Assembly: GCA_963775295.1 (NCBI GenBank)
Contig: CAVZIK010000006.1
Location: forward strand, 2,976,001-3,040,000
From: JAMDEO01 sp963775295
GTDB taxonomy: Bacteria > Actinomycetota > Thermoleophilia > RBG-16-64-13
Direction of reading: 5' to 3'
DNA: 64,000 nucleotides
Shown: piece by piece, positions 16,751 through 26,066 of the stretch
Position numbering within the stretch: position 1 is the first letter of the stretch
Layout of the letters: each line of letters begins with the position of its first letter
The notes under the pieces: model-generated
What the model saw: only the letters and a program-made list of their open reading frames with translations
The model's database searches: none
What the model was told of the DNA's origin: nothing
Program-made: the position numbers and the translations under genes

Positions 16751-18016
16751 TCACGCCACGGCCACGCCCAACTCCCGTCCTACTTCGCCGCATGCTGCGA
16801 TCAGCGTGTCGATCTGGCCCCAATCGTGCCGGGCCATGAGGCTCAGACGCAGTCGCGCCTTGCCCACGGGTACCGCCGGCCAACGCATCACCGGGCAGAA
16901 GATACCGCGAGCCCGCAGTCCGTGCGCAAAGGCGACTCCATCGGCTTCGTCGCCCACGAGCAGCGGCACGGACGGGATGTAATCGGGCCCCATGACGGTG
17001 AGCCCCTGACGTTGCAGCCCCTCCCGGAGGTACTTGGACTTCTGTACCAGATCCTCGCGCAGATGCTGACCATGCTCGATGAGGTCTATGGCTGCGATCA
17101 CGGCGCCGGCCATGGAACACGTAAGGGCGGATGAAAGAACGCTTGAACTTGCGGCGATGCGAAGGAAATCCACGAATGTCTTGCTGCCGCACAGATATCC
17201 ACCCGTCCCCCCCATCGCCTTGTCCACGCAGCCCATAAGGATGTCGATGCCCTCTGCGCAGTGGTGATAGTCCGGCGAGCCTCCGCCCCTGCCCCCGATC
17301 ACGCCGATGGCGTGCGCGTCATCCACCATGAGCTTGGCCTCGTGGGCCCGGGCGATGTCCACATAGGCGGGGATATCGATAATCTCGCCCTCAAGACAGT
17401 ACACGCCCTCCGTCACGATCAACTTGTTGGGGAGGCCGCCGTTTTCGATGAGCTTCGCCCTCAGATCATCGAGGCTGTTGTGCCTGAACTTGATCACCCG
17501 CGCGCCGGACATCTTCACGCCGTCGGAGATGGAACCGTGCACGTACTCATCGACGAAAATGACGCCGTCCTGGGTCCGATAGGGCAGACGCCCGATGAAG
17601 GGGCTCATGACGGTCTGAAACACGGTGACGTTGGCCATGTAGCCCGTGGGAAAGGTGAGACAGTCCTCCATACCGGTGAGTCCGGCGATGCGACGCTCGG
17701 CTTCTTCGATGATCGCGATATTTCCGCTCATAAGACGAGAGCCGCCCGGCCCCACTCCGAACTGTTCGATGGCGCGCATCGCGGCGGCCTTCACAGCGGG
17801 GTGCTCCGACAGACTCAGGTAGTTGTTGGCCCCGAATTGCAGAAGGGTGCGTCCTTCGGCCTGGAACTCGGGCTCATTCACACCCCCATCGATCGTGAGA
17901 AAGTGGGGGTAGAGCCCATGGTCCCGTATTCGATCCAACAGCAGCCTCACGCTATCGAAGCTCGTCTCCTCGCGACCAGCGTCGACCGTCAACAACTCCC
18001 GCATGAAATCGAGCAC
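16751..18016 (-). CDS. Alpha-oxoamine synthase family PLP enzyme (BioF/KBL/serine palmitoyltransferase-like)
   Basis: This 421-residue enzyme of the alpha-oxoamine synthase family condenses an amino acid with an acyl-CoA and releases CO2. Features are DEYVHGS (His 160 stacking on PLP), VDDAHAIG (D232, H235) and the Schiff-base lysine in CVDKAMGGTGG (K266). The family includes 8-amino-7-oxononanoate synthase, 2-amino-3-oxobutyrate CoA ligase and serine palmitoyltransferase. No biotin or threonine dehydrogenase gene is adjacent, so the substrate stays open. The residues before the core are slightly extended relative to BioF. The ATG at 18016 is chosen because the family fold begins soon after it. 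Confidence 0.85.
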   Translation of the reverse strand: MLDFMRELLTVDAGREETSFDSVRLLLDRIRDHGLYPHFLTIDGGVNEPEFQAEGRTLLQFGANNYLSLSEHPAVKAAAMRAIEQFGVGPGGSRLMSGNIAIIEEAERRIAGLTGMEDCLTFPTGYMANVTVFQTVMSPFIGRLPYRTQDGVIFVDEYVHGSISDGVKMSGARVIKFRHNSLDDLRAKLIENGGLPNKLIVTEGVYCLEGEIIDIPAYVDIARAHEAKLMVDDAHAIGVIGGRGGGSPDYHHCAEGIDILMGCVDKAMGGTGGYLCGSKTFVDFLRIAASSSVLSSALTCSMAGAVIAAIDLIEHGQHLREDLVQKSKYLREGLQRQGLTVMGPDYIPSVPLLVGDEADGVAFAHGLRARGIFCPVMRWPAVPVGKARLRLSLMARHDWGQIDTLIAACGEVGRELGVAVA

Positions 18017-18263
18017 GTCAGCCTCCCTTGGGTTGGAACGGGGGCACCACCTACCTGACAGCCGGCCCTTCTGATGCTTGGCATATCCGGCTGCACTCGG
18101 CTTGTTTCAGGAATCACGCGGCGCCCTACGATTCTGGATTCGCTGCGCACGACTCGCGCCCTGCCCGAAACACAGCCTCGACGACGCTCATGCGGACGAA
18201 CGTTCGTGCCGACAACAAGAATTGAACAGGTCGCGTCCACCTGAGAGAGAACGCGGGATAGAG

Positions 18264-18593
18264 ATGTCATCGGATCAAACCAGCATGGCCGCTAGGACCC
18301 CCTACGGCGGCTTCGCGTGCGAAGACTGTTCTTCACCGCTCATTCAGCCGGTGGAGTGGACGTGTACGGGGGCCGAAGAATGGACCATTCTTGTTCGCTG
18401 CCCCGAATGCTTCCAAATTCACACCGTTCGCATGACTGAGGACCAAGCTCACCAGTTCCAGAACTTGCTCGACGAAGCCGCCCATGGCCTCCGCGAGACC
18501 GCAGATATGCTCGACCGACAAGTCTTCAAAGAGAGTTGCGAGAGTTTCGCCCGGGCGTTGCGGGCTGATCAGATCTGCCCGATGGATTTCTAG
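18264..18593 (+). CDS. Small zinc-ribbon protein of unknown function
   Basis: This 109-residue protein has a CEDC pair near residue 20 and a CPEC pair about 28 residues later, forming a probable zinc ribbon. A helical, acidic C-terminal half follows, rich in Glu, Asp and Leu. The ATG at 18264 is preferred over upstream in-frame starts because the zinc ribbon begins shortly after it and GGGATAGAG lies just before. It may be a nucleic-acid or protein-binding adaptor. No enzymatic motif is visible. Confidence 0.65.
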   Translation: MSSDQTSMAARTPYGGFACEDCSSPLIQPVEWTCTGAEEWTILVRCPECFQIHTVRMTEDQAHQFQNLLDEAAHGLRETADMLDRQVFKESCESFARALRADQICPMDF

Positions 18594-18688
18594 CCGAGAA
18601 GCCAGCGGTCTCCTCCACCGTTGCCTCCGCGGCCAGTCCGGCCAGCGTATTGTGGCCGGTCTCAACCCATGGTCGAAGCCCACTGGGC

Positions 18689-21277
18689 CTAACTCTCCTC
18701 CCAGGCGATGAGCGGCAGTTCGTTCGGCACCAGAACGTCTTCGTGTTGAGGAAGAATCCGAATGGAATAACCGTGTAGCCCCGAGGCACGACTGGGCACT
18801 CCGCCCTGATAGAGATGCTCGCCGCCCTCAACCGCAACCCACTTCAAGTCGATCCCGCGGCCGTCGCTTAACGTGCCATCCGGGCGCAACCTGGAATAGT
18901 AGGCCTGCACGATGACTTCTGACGGATCCAGCGCCCCCAAGTGCACCTTGGCAGTCACCGGGATGCCATCTCCCACCGCCACATCGGGAGTCCCCCGCTC
19001 CTCCACCCAACTGACCCTGACCTCGCTCCACACCTCGCGCACGTGGGTCTTCCAGCCGGAGAGTTCCTTGGCCTTGGCGAAGTCGTCGGCAGCGAGGCGT
19101 CGGTAGTGATCGCCGGCGGGGAGATAGAAGTTCTCGGTGTACTGCTTGAGCATGCGATCGCCGGAAAACGCGGGGGCGAGCACCCTGATGGAGTTCTTCA
19201 TCATGGCGATCCAGCCTCGAGGTACGCCATCGACGTCACGTTCGTAGAACAAGGGAACGACTTCCTTCTCCAAGAGCGAGTACAGAGCCTCCGCGTCTAC
19301 CTGGTCCTGATAATCGTGATGGGCGAATTCTTGTCCGTCTCCTATCGCCCAGCCAACGCCGGGGCGGTAGCCCTCGGCCCACCAACCATCGAGAACTGAG
19401 AGGTTGAGTCCGCCGTTGGGAACGACCTTCATGCCGCTCGTGCCACAGGCTTCGTAGGGGCGACGAGGGTTGTTGAGCCAGACGTCCACGCCCTGGACCA
19501 ACATGGCGGTCTTGCTCACGTCGTAGTCTTCCAGAAAGACCACCCTGTCGGTGAGACCTTCGCGCCGCACTATGTCGAGCATCTCCCGGATGAAGTCCTT
19601 CCCGGCCCCGTCGCGCGGATGAGCTTTGCCGGCCACGAGAAGCTGCACGGGCCGGGGCTCGTCGGTGAGAATGGCCTTGAGCCGGTTGATGTCGCGGAAA
19701 AGAAGGGTCGCCCTCTTGTAGGTGGCGAAACGGCGGGCGAAGCCGATAGTGAGTGCGTCGGACCGAAGCGGCGGCGCAGACATTCGTTTGAGCATGCCAC
19801 CGGCGAGCTTCTCTCGGGCCTGAAGGTCCACCTGCTCCCGGGCATAGGCGACAAGACGCTCCCGCAGGCGGCAGTGAGTTCGCCAGAGTTCCAGGTCCGG
19901 AATGCGTTCCACTCTCTGCCAAGCATCGGCCGACGAGGTGTCTTCCTGCCAGCGCGGACCAAGGTAGTGATCGAAGAGCAGTTCCATGTCGGCGGCGACC
20001 CAGGTCTTGGTGTGCACTCCGTTGGTCACCGACTCGATGGGCATGTCGCCCCTGGGGAAGTCCACCCAGCCCGGTTGCATCATCCGGGCCGTGACCCGGC
20101 GGTGCAGACGGCTGACGGCGTTACGGCGAGGCGATTGCCTCAGCGCGAGGGCGGCCACGTTGAACTCGTCGCTGTGATCGTCCGGCGAGACCTGTCCCAT
20201 GCGCATGAACTCAGGAACATCGAGCTCCATCCCCTTTAGGTAGGCACCCAGATAGTGCTCGATGAGAGCCCGCGGGAAGAGATCGAACCCGGCGGGAACC
20301 GGCGTATGGGTAGTGAAAAGTGTGCCCGCGCCCGCTGCCTGCCGGGCTTCCCTGTAGGTGAGATGGTGCCTTTCCATAAGATCACGGGTGTGCTCGAGGC
20401 CGGCGAAGACGGTATGTCCTTCGTTGAGGTGGAACATCTGCGGCTCGATGCCGAGCGCCTTGAGCGCTCTCATACCACCGATGCCGAGCACCAATTCCTG
20501 CGCCAACCTTTCCTCGGTACCACCTCCGTACAGCTCGCTTGTGATGCGCCGCGCGACGGGATCGTTCTCTACGAGGGCCGTGTCGAGCAAGTACAGGGGG
20601 ACACGACCCACTTGTACTTGCCATACCCGAGCCCAGACCCGGCGGCCGCCCATGTCGATGTGCACCTTTAAGGGAGTGCTGGTCGTGCCCGGCGCTGTTT
20701 CGGCAGTTCCGGCGGGAGCGGGGACCGAACGCACCGGCAGTGTCCCGAAGTCGAGCATCCGGTAGCTCTCGTGCTGCCAGCCGTCGTCATCCAAATGCTG
20801 CACGAAATAGCCCTTGTTATAGAGAAGGCCGACCGCTGTAAGCGGTATGTCGAGTCCGCTGGCGGACTTGAGATGATCGCCCGCTAATACGCCTAGGCCC
20901 CCCGAATAGATGGGCAGACATGCGGCGAGGCCGAACTCCATGCAGAAGTAAGCGACGCGGAAGCCCTCACGCTCCGGATACTTCAGTCTGAACCAACCCG
21001 GCTCTGCCAAGTGCTGGCGAAGATCGTCCAGGGCTCCATCGAGATGGGCCAGGAAGGCGGCGTCGGCCGCGGCATTTTCTAGGCGCTCCCTGGACACCCG
21101 CCGCAAAAGCAGGACAGGATTGTTGGCACACTTCTCAAGGAGTTCGGGATCGAGATGCTGGAAGACCTTGAAGGCGCGGCGATCCCACGCCCAGCGCAGG
21201 TTGAACGCCAACTCCTGCAGCCCGCTTAGACGCTCTGGAATCTCCGGATGGACGCTGAACTGATGAATCTTTCGCAC
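18689..21277 (-). CDS. glgP: Alpha-glucan (glycogen/maltodextrin) phosphorylase
   Basis: This enzyme releases glucose-1-phosphate from storage alpha-glucan. At 862 residues it matches the DUF3417-containing bacterial phosphorylases: an N-terminal DUF3417 segment (about 1-110, including ELAFNLRWAWD) and then the phosphorylase core. The core has CMEFGLAACLPIYSGGLGVLAGD near the start. The PLP site is in RRPYEACGTSGMKVVPNGG, with Lys as the Schiff-base residue. The C-terminal 130 residues (SEVIVQAYYSRL and following) are an extra domain common in this subfamily. It is divergent from the GH3-type gene across a 354-base gap. Glycogen reserve use is the likely role. Confidence 0.95.
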   Translation of the reverse strand: MRKIHQFSVHPEIPERLSGLQELAFNLRWAWDRRAFKVFQHLDPELLEKCANNPVLLLRRVSRERLENAAADAAFLAHLDGALDDLRQHLAEPGWFRLKYPEREGFRVAYFCMEFGLAACLPIYSGGLGVLAGDHLKSASGLDIPLTAVGLLYNKGYFVQHLDDDGWQHESYRMLDFGTLPVRSVPAPAGTAETAPGTTSTPLKVHIDMGGRRVWARVWQVQVGRVPLYLLDTALVENDPVARRITSELYGGGTEERLAQELVLGIGGMRALKALGIEPQMFHLNEGHTVFAGLEHTRDLMERHHLTYREARQAAGAGTLFTTHTPVPAGFDLFPRALIEHYLGAYLKGMELDVPEFMRMGQVSPDDHSDEFNVAALALRQSPRRNAVSRLHRRVTARMMQPGWVDFPRGDMPIESVTNGVHTKTWVAADMELLFDHYLGPRWQEDTSSADAWQRVERIPDLELWRTHCRLRERLVAYAREQVDLQAREKLAGGMLKRMSAPPLRSDALTIGFARRFATYKRATLLFRDINRLKAILTDEPRPVQLLVAGKAHPRDGAGKDFIREMLDIVRREGLTDRVVFLEDYDVSKTAMLVQGVDVWLNNPRRPYEACGTSGMKVVPNGGLNLSVLDGWWAEGYRPGVGWAIGDGQEFAHHDYQDQVDAEALYSLLEKEVVPLFYERDVDGVPRGWIAMMKNSIRVLAPAFSGDRMLKQYTENFYLPAGDHYRRLAADDFAKAKELSGWKTHVREVWSEVRVSWVEERGTPDVAVGDGIPVTAKVHLGALDPSEVIVQAYYSRLRPDGTLSDGRGIDLKWVAVEGGEHLYQGGVPSRASGLHGYSIRILPQHEDVLVPNELPLIAWEES

Positions 21278-21631
21278 TTGGCCCCCGACTTCGACGACTT
21301 TGTTAGATTATCCCATACCGTATCCGCGCCCCTCCTTCTCCGCCTAGCTACCCATTTGCCCCAGAAAACAACTCCCAGCCGGCGTATGGTTGCTCACCAA
21401 CGGCTGCGAATCCTGTTGTAGAGTGATTTTGGGCTGACGTGCTATCTACCGATACTTTGGCCGCGTCTGCTTCGCCTGACACGACCATGGGCGAACTATA
21501 GACTTCAATCCGTCTCCGTCAGCCTGGAGGCGCAGGAAGGCTTACTTCGATCCTCGGCTACACTTGGAACGCGGCCGCCACGCGCTTGCAACCCCGGTTG
21601 CCACCACAGTCGATTTGGATAGGAGCGCACC
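21278..21631. other. Intergenic region between divergent glgP and GH3-type gene
   Basis: This gap must hold promoters for both divergent genes, but no confident -35/-10 pair, operator or RNA element stands out. No short frame with a ribosome site was found. TAGGAG at 21618-21623 is the ribosome site of the plus-strand gene. Confidence 0.5.
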
Positions 21632-22801
21632 ATGGATCTACCCGCGCTGGCCCTCGACGATCAACTCCGACCCTGGCGCGAGGCGATCAATCGACCCGCG
21701 GAATCCCAGACCAATGTTCTAAGACGCCTTCTGCACGATTACTCCAAGACCGGGTATGGCGAGACCCACGGTGCGGCGGAGATCACAGCGGCCGAGGGAG
21801 CGGAAGGCCGTTCAGGAGGATCTCTAGTTGCTGAATACCGCCGCCGGTTTCCGATCATGGGCTTCGATGGCTACAAGCCTCTCATCGCTGCGGTCATGGC
21901 CGGGGAGACGGGGTTGCTGCTATGCGAGGACCCCACCGGCTGGGCGATCACCCGGGGAACCATTGAAGGCGAGTCTAAGTTCATCCCCCTGACCCCCACG
22001 GACCTCTGCATGCGGGTCAGCGCCGGTCGCGCAATGTTTGCGTACGCAGCCTCGACGAAGAGGATGGATCTATTCGCCGGCGTGAACCTCAACCTCAACT
22101 TCCCCTCTATAGTTGGGACGGTGCGCGTCGGTGACCGAGACCTCGAATACGGCTACAGTTCGGGCATCTACACCAAGCACGTCAGCCGGTTCACGCCCAT
22201 CCGTTCGGTCCCGTCTCAGGACGAGATCGACGCTCTGGGGGGTGGAACCACCCGGCGCGACTGGGAAGACCGTTTCGAGCTTGCGGTGGAGAGTTGCCGC
22301 GGCCAGAACGTCACCCTCGTCGGAGGCGTGTGCCAGACGGCGCTCGAGTTTGGACGCTATCTGAAGACACGGCACGGAAAATACCCGAGGCAGCTGTGGG
22401 ACACTCAGATAATGACGCTCGGCAGTATGCCCGGCATCAATACCCGGCACGCCCCGGCTCTGACGGCGCTCTACGGGCCCGTAGCCATCCGCGAGATCTA
22501 TGGGGCCACGGAAGGGATGTTCGGGCAGCAACGCGATGACCGTCGGGCGTGGGTCCCCAACTATGACATGTTCTTCTTCGAGGTGCTCACACGCTCCGGT
22601 ATCAAGATGCTCCACGAGATGAAGTCGGGCGAAATCGGCTCGCTGGTGGTGTCTACGCCCATACTGTCCCGGTACCGTATCGGCGACTTGATCCTCGCGC
22701 TTCGTCCCCCGTACTTCCGTTGCATCGGCAGAGAGAAGGCTTGGGCCAGGGCGGCGTACCTATGGAACGAACTATCCACTCTCAACCTGGGACGCCTGTA
22801 A
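21632..22801 (+). CDS. GH3 auxin-responsive-promoter-family acyl/adenylate enzyme (short form)
   Basis: This 389-residue protein resembles the GH3 superfamily, which adenylates carboxylic acids and often joins them to amino acids. Visible hallmarks are the GxTS-like ITRGTIEGESKFIPLT loop, REIYGATEGMFG (the acid-adenylating EIYGATEG motif) and YRIGDLILAL before a final IGRE segment. Typical GH3 proteins run 500-600 residues, so the C-terminal subdomain is short or missing. No continuation was found in other frames after the stop, so this may be a natural short form. The substrate is unknown. The ATG at 21632 follows GGATAGGAG. Confidence 0.75.
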   Translation: MDLPALALDDQLRPWREAINRPAESQTNVLRRLLHDYSKTGYGETHGAAEITAAEGAEGRSGGSLVAEYRRRFPIMGFDGYKPLIAAVMAGETGLLLCEDPTGWAITRGTIEGESKFIPLTPTDLCMRVSAGRAMFAYAASTKRMDLFAGVNLNLNFPSIVGTVRVGDRDLEYGYSSGIYTKHVSRFTPIRSVPSQDEIDALGGGTTRRDWEDRFELAVESCRGQNVTLVGGVCQTALEFGRYLKTRHGKYPRQLWDTQIMTLGSMPGINTRHAPALTALYGPVAIREIYGATEGMFGQQRDDRRAWVPNYDMFFFEVLTRSGIKMLHEMKSGEIGSLVVSTPILSRYRIGDLILALRPPYFRCIGREKAWARAAYLWNELSTLNLGRL

Positions 22802-22841
22802 GACTCCGCGGGCCTCCCCGGCCGCGGACAAACCCCCGACC

Positions 22842-23273
22842 CTACCGACGAGGAACCAGCCGCCCAAGCAGGATGGCCAAGCCCGCCGCAATGAGCACCA
22901 ACGGGCCGATGATCGCCCAGTTGTCGAACCAAAGCCCGAAGCCGATGCCCAGCCACACCGCCCCCCAGACGAATGAGCCAATGACCGAGCGCCGCCACTT
23001 CGGCACGACCAACCTGGCAAGTATCTCCAAGAAGACAATCGCTCCGCCGCCCCAGAAGAAGACGCCCCAGCCTTTGTCGTTGGCGAAGGCGTCGACATTC
23101 TGTTGCAAGAGGATGAAGACCCCAAGCCATATGACCAGGATTCCCAGGGATAGAAGCCCCAGGGGGTTTCGTCTGTGCTTCTCGTCGAAGCCTCTGCCCT
23201 TCTCCTGCTGCTTCTCTTGTTCCTTTTCCCCGTGCTTTTCACCACGGCGGTAATCGTGCTGCCCTGGATCCAT
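22842..23273 (-). CDS. Small multi-spanning membrane protein with charged N-terminus
   Basis: This 143-residue protein starts at ATG 23273 behind GGAGGGG. A highly charged N-terminal 35 residues (rich in Lys, Glu, Gln, His, Arg) precede about four hydrophobic helices, for example LLSLGILVIWLGVFILLQ. It resembles LiaF/DUF5668-like small membrane proteins, but I cannot assign a family with confidence. It is convergent with the GH3-type gene. Confidence 0.7.
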   Translation of the reverse strand: MDPGQHDYRRGEKHGEKEQEKQQEKGRGFDEKHRRNPLGLLSLGILVIWLGVFILLQQNVDAFANDKGWGVFFWGGGAIVFLEILARLVVPKWRRSVIGSFVWGAVWLGIGFGLWFDNWAIIGPLVLIAAGLAILLGRLVPRR

Positions 23274-23445
23274 GGCACCCCTCCAAGAAGGACGGACCGA
23301 CGATTCGATTCTACACCCGGGCCCGATGTATGGAACCCTGGGTAGCGAGCCTGGAAGCCCGGGGGAGGTCGACCTCATGACCTCAGGGCGAACGCTGAAG
23401 GGACGGATACGTCGCAGGGTGCACCGAGTGCCCGGCCGATCCTTT

Positions 23446-24078
23446 CTAGCGTATGCCGAGAAACTTATGGATCTGCAGCGAGAGGCGCCAGTCGGGGTGG
23501 CTCATCACCAGAGCCACAGCCATTTCCCGGTTCTTCCGCGCGGCGGGGTCGGAATGTCCCACGCCGTACTCCGGCTGCAAGCAAATGATGGCGCCGGGAT
23601 TTTCCGCGGCCAGCCGCTCCGCTCGGTTCGCGTCCATCTCGTTGTCGACCACCAGCTTCAACTCGTCGACGCGGCCGTCCCAACTCTCCGCCCTCAGATA
23701 CCTGGGGGGCTTGGGACTCACCGTCACCCAGTCGAAGTCACACGCGCTATCGACCGTGCCATTCGTCTCGAGATGCACCCGGATACCGCGCCTGTGCGCC
23801 ACCGATACCAACTCGGCCACCCCATCAACCTGAAGTAGAGGTTCACCTCCAGTGAGACATAGCCGAGGCAACGTGACGCGCGAAACGACCTCCTCGACCG
23901 ACAACTCCTCCCCAGCCGCGATGTCCCAGCTGGCGGGCGTGTCGCACCAAGCGAGACAACCCAATTCCAAGTCCGGGGCATTGCATCCGCTCAGACGCAC
24001 GAAACTCATGGGCAGGCCGCTCCAATAGCCTTCGCCCTGAAGCGAGTCGAAGATCTCAAAAACGCGGAGACCGCTCAT
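23446..24078 (-). CDS. queE: 7-carboxy-7-deazaguanine synthase (radical SAM)
   Basis: This enzyme converts 6-carboxytetrahydropterin to 7-carboxy-7-deazaguanine in the queuosine/preQ1 pathway. It has 210 residues from ATG 24078, the usual length. Typical QueE features are FDSLQGEGYWSGLP near the start, WCDTPASW, and LTGGEPLLQ (the SAM-binding GGEP). The cysteines read C-N-A-P-D-L-E-L-G-C-L-A-W-C, so their spacing is CX8CX3C instead of the usual CX3CX2C. Context is decisive: it is the last gene of queF-queC-queD-queE, and its ATG lies 4 bases after the queD stop. The product assignment is strong despite the unusual cluster loop. Confidence 0.93.
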   Translation of the reverse strand: MSGLRVFEIFDSLQGEGYWSGLPMSFVRLSGCNAPDLELGCLAWCDTPASWDIAAGEELSVEEVVSRVTLPRLCLTGGEPLLQVDGVAELVSVAHRRGIRVHLETNGTVDSACDFDWVTVSPKPPRYLRAESWDGRVDELKLVVDNEMDANRAERLAAENPGAIICLQPEYGVGHSDPAARKNREMAVALVMSHPDWRLSLQIHKFLGIR

Positions 24079-24082
24079 GCGC

Positions 24083-24445
24083 TCAGGCCGTGACTTCCAC
24101 CCAGGAGTTCGGCCCTTCGGCCAAGCGCACCTTGACCACGGGGACACCTCCATCGAGCAGGCGCCGAAACGCCCAAGCAGCGACCGCTTCGACGGTCGGA
24201 ACGAAATCGAACACCTCGTTGAGATACCGATGATCCAGCCGCTCAACGATCAGATCGTTTACATGCTTGCGCAGATCGGCGAAGTCCATGACCATGCCCG
24301 CCGCGGGGCCGCTCTGCTGCGGGGTGCCCTCCACGGTGATTTCCAAGCCGTAGGTATGGCCATGCAACCGGAAGCATTTGCCCTCATGGTCGGGCAGACG
24401 ATGAGCGGCGGCGAACGATGTGGCGACAGTGATCGCGGTCTTCAT
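24083..24445 (-). CDS. queD: 6-carboxy-5,6,7,8-tetrahydropterin synthase
   Basis: This enzyme converts 7,8-dihydroneopterin triphosphate to 6-carboxytetrahydropterin, the step before QueE. It has 120 residues, as usual. Zinc-ligand and catalytic residues are visible: SFAAAHRLP (first His), GKCFRLHGHTY (catalytic Cys and the two other zinc His), LDHRYLN (catalytic Asp-His) and a late Glu (LAEGPNSW). It sits between queC and queE, with 23 bases from the queC stop and 4 bases to the queE start. Confidence 0.96.
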   Translation of the reverse strand: MKTAITVATSFAAAHRLPDHEGKCFRLHGHTYGLEITVEGTPQQSGPAAGMVMDFADLRKHVNDLIVERLDHRYLNEVFDFVPTVEAVAAWAFRRLLDGGVPVVKVRLAEGPNSWVEVTA

Positions 24446-24468
24446 GTTGGAAACCTCAACCCGGGCGC

Positions 24469-25140
24469 CTAGCGGTTTTGGTACTCGATGGGATCGACGC
24501 TACCGGCTGCAACAAACGCCTGTATTCGAGCTTGGCACGTGTCGCACACGCCGCACGCGGGGATCTTTCCCTGGTAGCAGGAGTGCGTGAGCTCGTAAGG
24601 AACCCCGTGCTCGAGGCCCCAGCGGACGATGGCCGCCTTCGACCAGTTGACGAAAGGCGCCTCCACACGTAACTGGTACTGAGTCCCCAGCCGCACAGCC
24701 GCGTCGGCGGCCTCGATGAACTCGGGTCGGCAATCCGGATAGCCGGTGTGATCGTCGTGGTGGACTCCCAGCCACAGTCTTCCCGGGCCGGTCGCGTCCC
24801 GCAGACTCGCCATGTGGGCAATGAACAGCAGGTTGCGGGCAGGCACGTATGAGGGCGCCACGCCGGTCAGCGACGCCAGATCGCGCTGCTCCGGCAGCGG
24901 CTTGTCCAAATCGGTAAGGGCAGAACCGTGAATGGGTGCCAGCTCGATCACGGATAGTTCGATGCCCAGCGACCTAGCAACGGCCGACGCCGCGTCCAGT
25001 TCGACTGCGTGCTTCTGGCCGTACAGGAACGTGTAGGCCTCGATGGGTTCGCCCGGGTGCAGTTCCTTTATCCAAGCGGCGAGGGTGGTGGAATCAACTC
25101 CGCCGCTGAGAAGAAGACAGTGGGTCAACGAACCGCTCAC
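24469..25140 (-). CDS. queC: 7-cyano-7-deazaguanine synthase
   Basis: This ATP- and ammonia-dependent enzyme converts 7-carboxy-7-deazaguanine to preQ0. It has 223 residues from GTG 25140. The N-terminal PP-loop SGGVDSTTLA binds ATP. The C-terminal zinc site is HSCYQGKIPACGVCDTC, with four cysteines. It starts 16 bases after the queF stop and belongs to the same operon. Confidence 0.96.
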   Translation of the reverse strand: MSGSLTHCLLLSGGVDSTTLAAWIKELHPGEPIEAYTFLYGQKHAVELDAASAVARSLGIELSVIELAPIHGSALTDLDKPLPEQRDLASLTGVAPSYVPARNLLFIAHMASLRDATGPGRLWLGVHHDDHTGYPDCRPEFIEAADAAVRLGTQYQLRVEAPFVNWSKAAIVRWGLEHGVPYELTHSCYQGKIPACGVCDTCQARIQAFVAAGSVDPIEYQNR

Positions 25141-25156
25141 TTCAAATCCTTTACTC

Positions 25157-25576
25157 TCAGTCTACGCACGCCTTTTCCCGCGTGCCATGCTCCACCGTTA
25201 CCACGGTCTTGATGTTCCCCCGCACGGCAAAGTCGGCGGTCACTCTCATCCATCGCGGCTGGAGAAGCAAGACGAGGTCGTCGAGAATCTGATTCGCAGC
25301 AGCCTCATGAGAGATATGACGGTCACGATAACCGTTCATGTAAAGCTTCAGCGACCTGAGTTCCACGATCCAATCGCGAGGCTGGTAGCGGATCTTGATT
25401 AGGGCGAAATCGGGGAAGCCCGAGCGAGGACACAGGCAGGTGAACTCTGGGATGTCGAAGGAGATGAGGTAAGGACGCTCGGGATGTGGATTGGGCCACT
25501 GCTCGGGCTTGTTCTGGCGGATGGCGACCGTGCCGTAGAGTTCTTCTTCGGGCCCGGTGTTAGCACGTTCTTCCAT
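25157..25576 (-). CDS. queF: NADPH-dependent 7-cyano-7-deazaguanine reductase
   Basis: This short (139-residue) unimodular QueF reduces the nitrile of preQ0 to the amine of preQ1. The thioimide-forming Cys and general acid Asp are in FTCLCPRSGFPDFA, and the substrate-binding ELRSLKLYMNGYRD motif follows. It is the first gene of the operon, and a TATACT box sits about 20 bases before its start. Its presence means the cell makes preQ1 (queuosine route) and not only preQ0. I saw no preQ1 riboswitch in the short leader. Confidence 0.96.
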   Translation of the reverse strand: MEERANTGPEEELYGTVAIRQNKPEQWPNPHPERPYLISFDIPEFTCLCPRSGFPDFALIKIRYQPRDWIVELRSLKLYMNGYRDRHISHEAAANQILDDLVLLLQPRWMRVTADFAVRGNIKTVVTVEHGTREKACVD

Positions 25577-25639
25577 GCGGGCAAGTATACCTTGCTGCTA
25601 TAGTGGCGGTGCTTCCGTTGCCAGTATGGGAGGACGCGA

Positions 25640-26038
25640 ATGGGCGACTCAATCATCCAGAAGATCTTACTCGGCTACGACGGCTCCGAAGACTCGGAGA
25701 AGGCGGCCGCTCTCGCTTTAGACTTGGCCGCTAAGTACGGGGCAGCCGTGGTGGTGTGTCATGCGTTCGGGCACATGCCCATGACCACCAAACCCAGCGA
25801 AGTCAGGCGAATGGTCAATCCGCTTGTGGAGAAGTTCACCAAGAAGGGCATCTCGACGCAGATCTCCCTCCCCGATGAACTCCCCGCCGAAGGCATTCTA
25901 AATTCTGCCGAGGAGAACGGAGCCGACCTGATCGTCCTGGGCTGCCGCGGGCGCGGAACCTTTGCGAATCTCCTTATGGGATCCACCACCGATCGAGTCC
26001 TGCACTTTGCGAAGGTGCCTGTGCTCGTAGTCCGCTGA
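25640..26038 (+). CDS. Universal stress protein, UspA family
   Basis: This 132-residue single-domain UspA protein would bind ATP in the cytosol. The N-terminal strand IIQKILLGYDGSEDSEKA starts the fold. The C-terminal ATP motif is GCRGRGTFANLLMGS followed by TTDRVL (G-2x-G-9x-G-S/T), so this is an ATP-binding rather than a non-binding Usp. It is divergent from the que operon and begins behind GGGAGGACGCGA. Confidence 0.92.
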   Translation: MGDSIIQKILLGYDGSEDSEKAAALALDLAAKYGAAVVVCHAFGHMPMTTKPSEVRRMVNPLVEKFTKKGISTQISLPDELPAEGILNSAEENGADLIVLGCRGRGTFANLLMGSTTDRVLHFAKVPVLVVR

Positions 26039-26066
26039 TGCCGGAACCCGTCTGGGAGCCGGCTGC

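Noticed and set aside
25577..25639. preQ1 riboswitch before queF
   Set aside because: The leader is only about 60 bases and does not show the aptamer pseudoknot pattern.
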